From Magnaporthiopsis rhizophila (Eukaryota > Ascomycota > Sordariomycetes > Magnaporthales > Magnaporthaceae), in NCBI GenBank assembly GCA_003049465.1, contig PYSS01000110.1, forward strand, positions 62,001 to 126,000: DNA of 64,000 nt, read 5' to 3'. Below, one piece after another: positions 33,932 through 45,389 of this stretch. The translations under genes and the position numbers were made by a program. The notes below the pieces were generated by a model, which had not been told where the DNA came from, ran no database searches, and worked only from the letters and a program-made list of their open reading frames with translations. Every line of letters starts with the position of its first letter. The stretch's first letter is position 1.

Positions 33932-35780
33932 ATGCCGCAGCCCCCACCAAGCCGCCCGTCTAACGCGGCTACCTACGACCGGTCTTCGTCCTCACGTGGG
34001 CAGAGGGAGCAACACGACCGTGGGAATCGCGGCCATGGGGAATCAGTTCCCCGCGGCCCCGTTCGCCCCGCCGCAGTCCCTCCGACCGGCCCTAAAAAAA
34101 CAACAACACCATCTACACGCCCTGCCCCGGCTCAGGTATCAAGCAGTGGTATGTTTGGCTGGATTCCATCTCGCCCGACGTGGCTTGGCATCATTGGTAC
34201 TAAAACGATGTCTAGGCAAGCCGTCCACCTCCAGCCCCTCAGAGACCCATAAAGATGGCGGCACACCGCCCGAGCAACTGGTCAAGCTCGTCTGCGACCT
34301 GACTGCATCCGTGTCCAGGCAGTCGGCAGCACTGCTGCGAAGGGACGAGCATAGCAGGTTCTACAAGCAGCGGGAGGAGTCTTACAGGAGACTCAAATCA
34401 AAACAGCCGGATTATCCTTCCATAAGCAAGCAGCACGAGCAATACCGGAACAAAGCTAAATCAGAACTCGACGCGGCCGCGAAAGAGTACGACGCACACA
34501 AGCACAACACCATCCAGTTCGCTGACAAGCTGGCAAGGGTCATATACAAAGCTTTGCCGGAGACCATGGCTGTCCGAGGGCCGGATCCTGATTACGAAAC
34601 GAAGCTAGCTGCTGTGGAGAAGAAGGCAAACGCAGAATTCGACAGAAAGTTGGGAGCTTTCAAACAAGAGTTCGACAGCAACTTGGAAGCTTGCAGACAA
34701 GAGTTCGATCTCAAGCTTGAAGCCCGCAGTCAAAAGCTCGAGGCCGTGACGACAGAGCTCAAGGCTTACAAATCATGTGCCACAAGCAAAGAAGAGCTCA
34801 ACAGTTTCCTGGCGCAACAAAAGTCTCAACAGGAGGAACTGGCGACTCTCAAGTCGGCCTGGGTGGAAGCGAAACAAGAACTCGAGTCGACCTGGGAGAC
34901 ACAGAGACGCAAACTGGAGTCGACCTGGGAGAAAGAGAGAGACGAACTCACGTCGGCCCTGAAGAGAGAGAGGGTTGGACTTGAAACCTTGCATGGCGAG
35001 GTGGATAAGCTGAGAGATCAAGTCGCACATCTATTAAAGACGCAAGAAGAAACGGCCCGGATGCTCGACATGGACGTCTTCGAAAAGTGGTGGGAGTTTG
35101 TCGACGAGCAGCTACCCGTCATCAAGAAGGACCTGGATGGGATCAATAAAACTGTGTCACGGCTCGCCGAGGACACTGCGGGGGCTGCGACCCATGCATG
35201 CGACGGCGCAAAGGCTGCCGAGCAGCTCGAGCCCAAGCTCAACGAGCTTGAAACACGATTAACGGCATCGAACTCGACAGCAGCTCTCCAGCAAAAGCTG
35301 CAGCCCCATTTTGACAAGCTCATCAGCGTTTGCGGCAGCCTTGTCGAAAATGTGAAGAGGAGTGTGGATCAAATGGGGGACAGACTGGCTGCTGCAAATA
35401 ACCGACTTGCAGTCTTGGAGAACGCATCAGTGAACGCATCGGTGGGCAAAGCCGAGCTCGCACAGAAGCTTGAGCAGAATCACTCGAGCTTAAGATCGGA
35501 ATTTGACCAAAAGTACAGCCAGCTGATGGTAATGGTCACCCAACTCGATTCCCAGTACCAAAACATCAATACCAAGCCCATGGTTGAGCAAATCGCCCAG
35601 TATTACCACAACGCATGGCCCATCAACGAACAGATACACACGGAAATCCAGCAAGTTGCAAAGCGACAAAAAGAGGTGGAGGAGCATGTCAAGAGCATGT
35701 TCGAGGAGCCTAGACACAAACGCCCAAGGTTAACACCGAATACGGCGGCACAGCCTGTGCCGAATGGTCACGGCAGTTGA
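33932..35780 (+). CDS. Coiled-coil protein, function unknown
   Basis: Exons 33932-34148 and 34216-35780 (67-bp phase-1 intron with a TACTAAAAC branch site) give 593 aa. Residues 1-95 are disordered and rich in Pro, Ser and Arg. From ~100 the protein is almost wholly charged alpha-helix. Three to four short internal repeats occur around 200-330, such as FKQEFDSNLEACRQEFDLKL and ESTWETQRRKLESTWEKERD. A second helical part (370-560) contains FEKWWEFVDEQLPVIKKDL. A basic KRPRL motif lies near the end, suggesting the nucleus. I recognise no family. The large open frame starting at 33996 includes the intron and gives a false N-terminus. Structural or scaffold function is a guess. Confidence 0.72.
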
Positions 35781-37832
35781 GCAAGTACACCAACCAACCC
35801 CACCCCCGCGATGATGTTCTTCTTTTTGTGTGTATATCTGGCCATCTCTGGGCGGCAACGCGGGATTTAGAAGCTGAGCCAGGCATTTTGAATCCCCTCT
35901 TGCCCGATGGACGAGCTTAGCGGAATTTACACATGGATGGTGATCGACAAGATATTAAAAATGGAATGAATAAAGTGGAATAGCAAAGGGGCGTTTCCCA
36001 GCAGGCACGAAAATGGGCGTTTTATTTGTTTTTATGCTTTTACCTGTGTCACCGAGCGACCCTGGCTCCTCCTCAGCTCAGGTATATAGACGGCCTTCCG
36101 CCTCCAGGTAGACGGGAGTCCTCTCCTTTCCTTTCTCGCGCAACAACAAGCTCTTTCAAGAACACCCAGGTGTTGCACTGTGACAATTTGGGCCTCCTCT
36201 TCGTCCTGTTTCCAATGTCCTTTTTCTGGTTCAACTGTTTTTAAAAAGGGGGTTACTTTTTTTCATACCAACTAACTAGCAGATACTACCGTCCGCAAGC
36301 GATTGGTGCTGGATAAGAAACCGCGATGAGACACACATCAGTTGCCAGCACTGGCAGGATGTCAATCTCGTGCAATTGCAATTATGTTGAAGAATTCGAT
36401 CTCTCTGCCCGTTGCCATAATTGCCCGAGTGACCCAAACATGTGAAACTTGGCTTAGGGAGCTTCTGTGATGTTTTTATGCTTTCACTTCTTTTTCGGGA
36501 TGTATTTTCTTTGTTGTTCGATAGCCCATTGCTGATGTGTTGTTCCTGTAGTTGTGCGAATTAATTGCCTGTTTTTAATCTCCGCGGGACTGGATAGGGT
36601 GCGCCATGCTCAGGCATTGTTGCACAAGTGCCGTACCCATTTGTCGGTACCTGTCCCCAGGATCTCACTCGATGTTCGGAATGCCCCAACCAAGCTGGTT
36701 CAAAAGCTGGAGAGACAATGGAGCAGCCCATACCCAGGCCTGCAGCAGAGACCCCACGAGCGTAGGTGTGATAAAGCACCTGGGGTTCTGGGGTGGCCCC
36801 TCCAGAGCCCGGCTGGGGCAGCTACGGTAAGCTTTATTGGACGCTTGGAGCATCAGGTTCCCGCTTGCGCTTGCGTGGGTCAGCTCCCAGCAGCCGGGCA
36901 GCAGCAAACCACAGCGCGACTCCACCCCCCCAAAAAGGACGGCGACCAGCTGCGACTTACCACCAAACCCCGGCGCCTTGTCGCGGTGAGAGACGCATCG
37001 CCTCGCTTGGGCATGACCGAGACCACCACATCGCCTGCCACGCGCATTCGAAACACCGCCGATAGCGCACCGCTGAATAGCCGCATGCATCGCCCTCTCT
37101 CGCACCGCGCCCTGATATGGGAGAGGTGTGCATCCCGCGTCCCGTCTCGCAGAGCGTAGCTGTGAGGGCCGTTGACGGCGCCGCGCGCCTGTCGCCTCTT
37201 TGTCTGCCATCTGGGTCTGCACTAGAAGCTTGAAGCGACAAGCCGCATAAAATCCCCCGAACACCACCAACCAACCAACCAACCACTCCCCGCCATCACG
37301 CCCGTCGCGCCTTTATCGCAGCAGCGTAAGCATTGTTTATCTGTCGCCTGGTCCGATTGCCGCCACCTGCATCTATCTGTTTTGCGCATTCGAGCTGCTG
37401 GCTAACCAATTGCTGCGTGCGCATCCGCTCCAGGCCCAATTGCACACCTCACCCATCACGACCACGTCCGTCGTCGCGCGACCAGGAAGCCTCATCGTGT
37501 GCCCAAAAATAAGAAGAGAGAGAAGTAACAAACAAAAAGAACAACCCAGGGAACCTCCAAATAGAATCGCCACACGCCCGACCGGCCTCTGCAACGCCCT
37601 CGCGCGAGGACCCGACTGCCCACCTCTGCCCGATTTCGATCGCAGTCGCTGCCGCAAACGCCAATCCTCGCCGCCTCGGGCTCTGCCGCGCAGCTGGGTA
37701 GCTGTCACTCTCCCGCCGGCGGCATTCCACACCCGTCCTTTTGTCCCCTTCTGAGACACCGAGGCCCAACCGCCCATTTGCCAGAACGAGCATCAGTCCC
37801 ACGACCACCACCCATGACACGCCTCCCAGAAA
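35781..37832. other. Intergenic region with 5' leader, no gene recognised
   Basis: Open frames on both strands (for example 36554-37159) lack ATG starts or domains. A CCAA microsatellite lies at about 37266-37285. A 16-codon upstream frame at 37814-37861 overlaps the start of the next gene. Confidence 0.5.
37266..37285. repeat. CCAA microsatellite
   Basis: Four to five direct copies of CCAA on the plus strand, intergenic. Confidence 0.8.
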
Positions 37833-37861
37833 ATGGATCTTGCGGCGCAGAGAGTCCATAG
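37814..37861 (+). promoter_or_regulatory. Upstream open reading frame overlapping the next start codon
   Basis: An ATG at 37814 opens 15 codons and a stop in another frame. It covers the main ATG at 37833, so scanning ribosomes that use it would miss the main start. It may lower translation of the downstream gene, if the transcript includes it. Confidence 0.35.
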
Positions 37862-40122
37862 TCTTGCCCAGCGCATTCTGCCCGACCGGCCACATCATCT
37901 CGCGCTGTTCCCCGACCGGAGATACCCTGTTCCGCCAGACTTTTGGCAGCATCATTCTAATCTCCAATACTCCACCTTCCTGTCCGATACCGATCGCGGC
38001 ATCCTCCTCACCCGCCCGTACTATGAGATTCGGGAAGAGCCCGAGACACTCCAACGCAGTCCAGCGGCAGTGGCTCCGAAGCTAGAGCCCAAAAAAGCCG
38101 TGACCAAGATGTCTTTCAAAGACTACCAAAATAGCAAAAAGAAACTCTCGACATCGCCACCGGACTCTGCCCCGCAGCCACGACAGGACGCGAAACAAGC
38201 CGGCCCCGACGGACCCAGGCCAGCAAAGCCCCGTATCCCCAAGCCTACAGAGGGCAAGAGGAAGGTGTCCGACGTGTCGGCCAGTGCCGGCTCGACCCCC
38301 AAGGATGATGCTGTCAAGAGGTATGAAGGAGGACCGGGCCGCTGTTGATCCCACCCAGGTTCGACCTGGGATTATCTATCTTGCGTGATTCACTGACAGT
38401 CATCCGGCCTGTAGACCCGGAGTGCCATCGAGGGAACCCCCAAGAAATGGTTGGAGCCCCTCTCCACACCATGGCAGGAGGTCGCCGGATTTCCTTGATA
38501 GCGCGCGACCTCACAAGAAAATTCGCGTGGGTGACGTCGCAAAACCAGATGCATCGCGAACACCCAGGCTAGACGTCGGCGCCAATAAGAGCTTGCCCGC
38601 TTCCGTCGACAGGTCCACAGCCCCCAGGGACGTCAAGAACGGCGGGCATGCTCTAACAAACGGACGCACCATCTCAGCAAGCAATAAAGCAGCCTCGCCC
38701 CGGAGACAACCGGTGAACGGGCTCAAATCCTCCGGTATGGTTAGGTCCGAGTCATCTGGGAAGGCATCTGTTCCTCCCCTCCTATCACCTCTCAGATTAT
38801 CGATCGACGATGACCAGGAGGTCAAAACCAAGGGTTCCACGAAACGGCCGGCGGATACGGGGACTGTCCCCAAGGCATCCGGCAAGGGGGAGAGGGCCGA
38901 GGGGCCTGTGATCAAGAAGCCAGCAAGACCGTCATTACCTCCCTTGCTTTCGCCCACTCTTCCAGATATTGTGGAGCAGGAGCTCGCGCGAACAAAAGAA
39001 ACACCGCCAAAAGGCGATGTTGACTCTACTGAGGGACGGGCGATTGATTCTCCTAGCGTGGGAGGGAAGACGGTTCCCAAGGCCGAGCACGAGCCCGAGG
39101 CCCCCCAGCTGATTGTGCATCTGAAGTACAAGAAAAAGAACTCGTTGCGTGTCCAGCGGCTGCTGGCACTGCAGCCCGCTTCCAAGATTGAGTCGCTGAA
39201 GAAGGAGCGGTCGATGAGCGTCGAGGTCAACTCACCTCCGGCCAGCAAGCGACCTCGAGGGACAGAAGCCGCGGCGGCGGAGTCGGTTGCTTCAAAGCGA
39301 CCCAGGACCTCGATGGAGAGCATCACGGTCTCGAAACCAGTGGCCCCGTCGACGCCGTTGAAGACATCCGCCACGGCCATGTCTCGGGTGACATCGAGCA
39401 ACTCTCAGGCCCAGACGCCAGGCGGTGCGGCAACGACGGGCCTTACCCCCGGGCCAGGCGACCGTCCCCCCACGAGCCACGATTTCGACCCTTGCAAAGG
39501 CATGTCGTCGGCCACTCTACGTCGAAAAGGGGGCGAGTACACAAACCTGGGCACACAGCTGAAGCACAAACGAGACGGCATCCTCAGGCCATTTGCGGGC
39601 GCCAACAGGGCCGAGGTGATGACGAACATGACCAGCTCGGACAAGAAGCGAGTTGCAGCCCTGAGCCTCGAGATGGTCCTCTCATACATCGTCGGATTCG
39701 ACGCCATGAACCAGTCCAGAAATCAGGATCGGAAAGCTGGCGACTTCCAGCTGTGGGAATCTCTGATCCCGCATCTGGGCGAGCTCCGGAACTTCACCCG
39801 CTTCTACAAGGCTCTGGATGGCATTGCGATGCAGCTAAACGCCATTGTGATCGAGGAGCTGATCAGGGTGTACTACCACCACGACATCGCGACTGTCGGG
39901 CTCAAGATGGTGCGTTTCGGCAAGAAGCTCCACGAGACGTGGGTGGAGGCGCACGTTTGTGTCAGCTCTATCACCGAGGGGTCAATGAAGGCGGACCTTG
40001 GCCCATGGTCGAGGCCGTCTAGCGCAGCCGCTCAGGCGCTCCAGGTGCTTCGCCTGTGGGCGCAACGGGAAAGCGTCGACTGGCGGCCCCAACTCTCGCT
40101 AAGGATGAGCAACGGAGCCTGA
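37833..40122 (+). CDS. Disordered nuclear-looking protein with helical C-terminal domain
   Basis: Exons 37833-38320 and 38415-40122 (94-bp phase-2 intron) give 731 aa. The N-terminal ~85 residues look conserved (MDLAAQRVHSLAQRILPDRP, then LFPDRRYPVPPDFW and STFLSDTDRGILLTRPYYEI). The middle is disordered, basic and Ser/Pro-rich, with KKLSTSP, KKIRVGD and KRPR motifs. A ~50-residue segment PQLIVHLKYKKKNSLRVQRL (near 420) and the C-terminal domain (550-715) are the ordered parts; the latter holds KKRVAALSLEMVLSYIVGFD and ELRNFTRFYKALDGIAMQLN. I do not recognise it securely. A relation to the fungal ELL-associated elongation protein Ebp1 is a weak possibility based on layout only. Function is unknown. 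Confidence 0.72.
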
Positions 40123-41431
40123 TCTCCCTCGAACATGTCAACCTTGGCTCTCTGCCTCCTAACTCCCACTTTTTTTTTTTTTTTTTTTTTTCCATCGGCT
40201 TTTATTCTCTTGTTCCTTATCCTATTGCGGTTTTGCCGTCTCTTCCATCTCCCAATCATCATCCGCATCAATTTTGTCTTCCGCATATGTCGACCTGCTA
40301 AATCGCGAGGATAATGAACCACAGGCGTGCTGGAGTTATATCTGTGCTGTCCCCTGTCTACCTACCTACTTATGATATCCCGGTTCTCTTTTCTTTTTTC
40401 CCTCTCCCTCTCCGGCCATATTCATCTTTTCTCTCTTTCTCTCTATCTCTCTACAGATACTCCATTTCACCCACTGTTCTCTGTTTTTACTACCTGACTC
40501 GAAAGTTTATTATTTATTATGGCTCTCTCCTGGTCAAGGAGTCTGCAGCCGCTTCCCAGCGTTTCTTGTACGAAACATGAATTTCCAAGTGCGAGCCAGG
40601 GGGTTATATTTGCTGCCTCGCGGTTGGGACGTGATGGCGATGGGGGCGTGTGGCCGCTTGTTAGCAATCGCGGAAGCGCAACGTGTGGAGGCACGAAGAG
40701 TACCTAGTTACCTAGGTCCCAGATCAGTAGCAAATCTGGACCTCATGATTCCAGAGGCGATGCCCTCATGTCATAGATTACCCGCATATATTATCATCGC
40801 TGACAACATCCATGGGATTGCCCCTTTGCCGTTTGCGTAAATCTCGGCGTCAAACACAAAGTCACAACCACCCGGGCTCGTTTATGACGAATACAGACGG
40901 CATCCGCTTGTCTCGACTTTTATACTTTTGTCGTGCATCACCTTGTTTTATCTTCCTGGCGTGGGTGCCTGAAAACAGCGAATGTGTGTCCGGGCGGATG
41001 CATCCAAATGATGCGTACAGTCAAAAGGTGGGGCGGAGGACAGCTGATGCCCCACCAAAGGCCACTCAAAACGTGGTATCCTCTTTGAGAAGCCACAACC
41101 CTTGCGCTGAACTTTGGCCAATTCCGGCTGGTTACGGAAGTCTCTCCCGACTGCCAGTCACCAGGGCAAACAAAGCGACTCGACAACCAACCGAAAGGCG
41201 TCCTTGGCTAGCACCTTAGTCGGGTCTCGCTGCCTATACTCTCGTTGCCGGACTCGGGCAAATCTTCATCCCGCTGCCGCCTCTCATTGTACCCGCCAGC
41301 CGACATCCGCCTTTCGGACATCACTGGTATCGCACCAGCGTCTCCTGCATGCCTTTTTGCCTGGACAAGTTACCCGCTCAGCCAGCTTGTGGTTTGCTTC
41401 CTCGCCGGGCTCCGGTCGCATCGCGGCACAA
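40123..41431. other. Intergenic region and 5' leader of the F-box gene
   Basis: It contains a run of 22 T at 40170-40191 just after the preceding stop codon, and CCTAGGTA-type motifs at 40360 and 40701-40720. The open frame continues upstream of 41432 but has no earlier ATG, so I treat it as leader. Confidence 0.5.
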
Positions 41432-43717
41432 ATGGCGTCAGGACCGGCAAGGGTAGGCTCGCAAGCGGCGCGAGCAAGTGGGACAGCGAGGTCCCTTCGC
41501 CGCGCCCCACCCCGACAGGCCAAGGAGCGGTCGGCGGCGGCTCCCGCTGCATCGCCCCGCCCGGCAGCGCTCGGGGCTCGTCCACAGCGAGTCACACGAA
41601 GCTCTGCTGCGGCCACGCGCCCGCCGCCGTCACCTTCGCCCTCGAGCGAACATGACTGGTCGCCGTCGCCACCCAGCAAATCTCGTGCTGCGCCGCCGCG
41701 CGCGGCCCGGAACTCAGAGAGGAACCGCCCGCCCCTCGCAGCCTTGCGGTCGCAGGGCGTGACCAAAAAACGACCCCGGCGCCACACCCACGTCGGCGCC
41801 ACCACCGGCGACGACGGCCATGTCGCTCACCCGGCTGCTGCCCAATCCGGGGACCAGGCGTCCCGGCCAGGCGCCGCCGAGCAGCTCGAAGAGCAGAGCT
41901 CCGGCGCTCGCCACTTGCCATGGAGCGAACTCCCCTACATGATCCTGGTCGACGTCTTCTCATTTGCTGCTAGCCCACTCGACGACCCCGCGTCGGTGCG
42001 CTGGTTGGCGCAGGCAAGCATCACCTGCCGCTCCTTCGCCGAGCCAGCACTGACGGCCTTGTATCGAAGCCCGCCCCTGCTCAGCCTGGCCATGGCACAT
42101 GGCTTTGCTGATCTCTTGACGATGCCGCCTTCCGAGACCATGTTCAACTACCGCCAAAAGGTCGAGTCCTTGTCTGTCGATGTTGGTTCCATAGCTGCTT
42201 TGACCTTCAAGGGCCAACACCTCGATGTCACTCGCATGGTGCTGCACTGTCCCCGGCTGGCTGAGCTGGACTTCTTTCACCAGAAGGACATGGCGCCATA
42301 TAGACAGCTGGACGATCGCCTTCGATGGGCGTATCCTAGCCCGCTATTAGACTATATCGCTCACGGCGACACGTCCCAGTCGCCGTCGGAGCTGTCTGCT
42401 GAGGATCAACCTCGGTTCACGCTCATGCAGGCCTGGCGATGGAGCGCAAGAATGATGGGCCCCGAGCTTGACTTGGATCAAATAAAATCGATCCATCGTT
42501 CTCGCGGATTCTCGAGCTTGCGCAAAATCACCTTTGTCAACTTCCAACGGCCATCGCTCAAGATCAGGAACGCCGATGACGCGCAGATCACTTCCATGGA
42601 TAAGGAGCACGCCGCCGACTTTGCGACGCTTATTCAGGCGCTGCCGTCGCTTTCACACCTTGTTCTCGACTCTTGCACCGTTGCCAATGAATATCTTTTG
42701 CCTCTCCTCCCCACGAACCTACAGAACCTGGAGCTCATCAATTGTTGGGATATTACGGCGGACGCACTCGCGGATTTTCTCGCCTCGCATGGCCATGATA
42801 TACGGCATCTTACCCTTAACCACAACCAGTCGCTGAGTTTATCTTTTCTGCCTCTGCTGGGATCGTGCTGCCCGAAGCTCGAAACACTACAAATCAACCT
42901 TGCGTACTATGCGCACCACGTGAGCTACAACGACTCCAAGCCCTTGTACGAAGAGCTGTTGCTGCCAGACCAGGTTCCAGTGTGGCCTCAGAGCATTCGG
43001 GTCGTGGAGATAGAGAACATGCGCAAGTGGACGCCGGAAGCAGCCGAGATGTTCTTCAAATCCTTCATCGACTGTGCCCCAGACATGCCGGACCTCCGCC
43101 GGCTCAGCCTCAGAGCCATGCTGGATATTCCTTGGCGACAGCGAAGCGAGATCAGAGAGATGTGGGAAATGCGACTCAAGAGGTGCTTTGCCCGAAAGGC
43201 AACACCTCCAAGGCCCTGGAAATCCCTAGCCGACGTAATGCTAGTGCACGAATCCGAGCCGCAGCCACGCAGGAAGCCTGCAAAGCGCAGGTTCTCGGCC
43301 GAACACAGCGGGCCGTCGCGCCGTAGCGGTCGAATATCAGCACAGGCATCCGGCCCATCTTCACGTGCCAGTAGTGTGGCGCGGGGACTGAGGAGGCTCC
43401 ATCGCGGCAACTTCTCTTACCGAGAACCGGACAGCGACGAGGATATGGACGATTTGATGGATGAAGGAGCTGGGGAGGACCAGGAGGATGAGGGTGATGC
43501 GATGGAAGGGATTGAAGTCGGTGCACCGTCGCCAGCATCCGACGCTTCTCTGGAGTTCGTCCAGGGGCTCTGCGAGGTGGTCGATCTCCGATTCGACAAC
43601 CAGAAGCCTACGGAAATGCAGTTCAACATGGACGATTTCCTGGACCAGGACGACGAAGTGTCGGACGAGGACTGGGATGGCGATTTTGACGGGGATGACG
43701 ATCAGTATGCATGGTAG
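41432..43717 (+). CDS. F-box and leucine-rich-repeat-like protein
   Basis: This is a single exon of 761 aa from the first in-frame ATG. Residues 1-155 are disordered and rich in Ala, Arg, Ser and Pro. An F-box-like segment lies at about 165-215 (LPWSELPYMILVDVFSFAAS, CRSFAEPALTALYRSP), which would bind Skp1 in an SCF ubiquitin ligase. Leucine-rich repeat-like units follow to ~560, for example LSHLVLDSCTVANEYLLPLL, LQNLELINCWDITADALADF and IRHLTLNHNQSLSLSFLPLL; they would choose the substrate. The tail is basic (KPAKRRFSAEHSGPSRRSGR), then strongly acidic (DEDWDGDFDGDDDQYAW). The substrate is unknown. I am fairly sure of the class, not of the orthologue. Confidence 0.85.
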   Translation: MASGPARVGSQAARASGTARSLRRAPPRQAKERSAAAPAASPRPAALGARPQRVTRSSAAATRPPPSPSPSSEHDWSPSPPSKSRAAPPRAARNSERNRPPLAALRSQGVTKKRPRRHTHVGATTGDDGHVAHPAAAQSGDQASRPGAAEQLEEQSSGARHLPWSELPYMILVDVFSFAASPLDDPASVRWLAQASITCRSFAEPALTALYRSPPLLSLAMAHGFADLLTMPPSETMFNYRQKVESLSVDVGSIAALTFKGQHLDVTRMVLHCPRLAELDFFHQKDMAPYRQLDDRLRWAYPSPLLDYIAHGDTSQSPSELSAEDQPRFTLMQAWRWSARMMGPELDLDQIKSIHRSRGFSSLRKITFVNFQRPSLKIRNADDAQITSMDKEHAADFATLIQALPSLSHLVLDSCTVANEYLLPLLPTNLQNLELINCWDITADALADFLASHGHDIRHLTLNHNQSLSLSFLPLLGSCCPKLETLQINLAYYAHHVSYNDSKPLYEELLLPDQVPVWPQSIRVVEIENMRKWTPEAAEMFFKSFIDCAPDMPDLRRLSLRAMLDIPWRQRSEIREMWEMRLKRCFARKATPPRPWKSLADVMLVHESEPQPRRKPAKRRFSAEHSGPSRRSGRISAQASGPSSRASSVARGLRRLHRGNFSYREPDSDEDMDDLMDEGAGEDQEDEGDAMEGIEVGAPSPASDASLEFVQGLCEVVDLRFDNQKPTEMQFNMDDFLDQDDEVSDEDWDGDFDGDDDQYAW

Positions 43718-45389
43718 AAACCAAACACCTACCTGGGTAGCAGGGGACTGGGCGGCCAGCAACGACCTTGCAAAACATGTTATAATTCTGATGAATGCCT
43801 ACGTTTTTTTACTTTGATTTTGCAAATGTTCGCGCCCTCGCGCTAGCATACGAGCAGAGATTCGAGGTGGGATACAGTCAGTTGCATTGAGCACATAGTG
43901 TATCCGGAGATGCCAAGTACCTGGGATATGTTAGGTACCCCCTCTTCCTTGGCACAAGACAAAGTTCCAGTTTCCGGCTGGCGGGGTGTGACTTCATTGA
44001 TGCGCCACCACGTGACTGCGCAGAGCTGAGCGGGCAGTGGGAGAAGGTGCAGATGACAGGGCAACCGATTGGCTCACAGCGGGTCCCATCTCACTGGGCA
44101 GGGCCGCGATAGAAAGATGGGACGTCGAACCCCCAGAAAATTCCAATGTGGCGGCCCCATTTTTTACGTGTGCTTCCATGGCTCGAGGGAACGCGTCTTG
44201 CTGCGTGCAGCCGAGCCGTTTTGGCTCCTTTTCCTCACCTTCCTTCCTCGCGCGACTGACTTTACTTGCCCGCCCAGACGTTGTTTAATGCAGGCGGGAT
44301 TTCGACGCAATTCCAAAAAAGCCCGGCACTTGTCGATGGGGTTTCTGATTTTTTTGATTTTTGTCACTCCTTGTTGTGGCGCAGAGTTTTGCTAGCTTCT
44401 TTCCCGATTCCTTTGCATCGGTTTCTTATTTGGATTTTTTTCTTCCTTTTTTTTTCTTTCTTCACTCCCTGTCACCTTTAGCCTCGCGCTCACTCTCATC
44501 AATTCTTTACACACCTTCTCTCTTTTCCGCACTTCTCTCTTCTTTTTCTTTCCTCACGCACCAGCACTATACCCCTAATTGTGCCGCGATCAAATTTTCC
44601 CCCTTCTTCTTTCACACACTTATTCATGCCAACGACTCCACCACATTCAATGCTCTGGACTATCTTGTAAACAGCCCAGAGGTGGTTTTCATTTTCCCTG
44701 TTCTCATTCCCTTCATTTCCCTTCGCGCACATTCTTTTAACCGCCCTGCTTTTTGTTGGTTCTGCGACAACGAATAAACCAGGCTCTTTGAACTTTAGGT
44801 GTTTTGGGAGTTCGCAGGTGGAGGCCGTGATTAGAGCCGCGCCTTCGCGCACGCACCTTTGGCGTATTTACGCCTCACCCTCCTTCCAAAGGCGCAGCGT
44901 AACTCTCAGCTCTTGCACCTTGCGCCCTCCCCTTGCGCTCCTAATTGCCAACGATCATTGTTGCGAAAGCCAGGGGCAGCTCTTGGTCCACCCGAGCACA
45001 AGGCCAGGGTCTTTAAAGCCGGGCCAGTTTCGCGCCACGGTGCGCGCACCCTTCTAGCCCAGAACCCTTCCCGCCTGGGCTGACTAGGATCAACATCGTG
45101 CAGCGCGAACGAAAGCTGTCAAGCCGTGTCGTCCTTCGCACCGCCCACACCCCAGCCCTTCATTCTGAGCCAATCGCCCACCTTGGCGCGTCACGTCAGC
45201 AGCGGGGCGGACGTATCGTCCTTTGGGGACGCCAGCAGCAGGGCCATCGCCGGATAGCGTCACGGCCACCGCCGCGCATCGGCCACCGTTCCCTGGGCCT
45301 GGAGCCGTGGAGGCAGGCAGGTCTGGCCCGGGCCGTAGACGGAGCAGCAGCCACGCCAGTGTCGGCACTCGGCGCGCCTTGCATGGGTC
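43718..45389. other. Intergenic region and 5' leader of SUZ12
   Basis: No gene is recognised. It has T-rich stretches at 44340-44560 and copies of the recurrent intergenic motif at about 43727 and 43918-43941. Confidence 0.5.
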
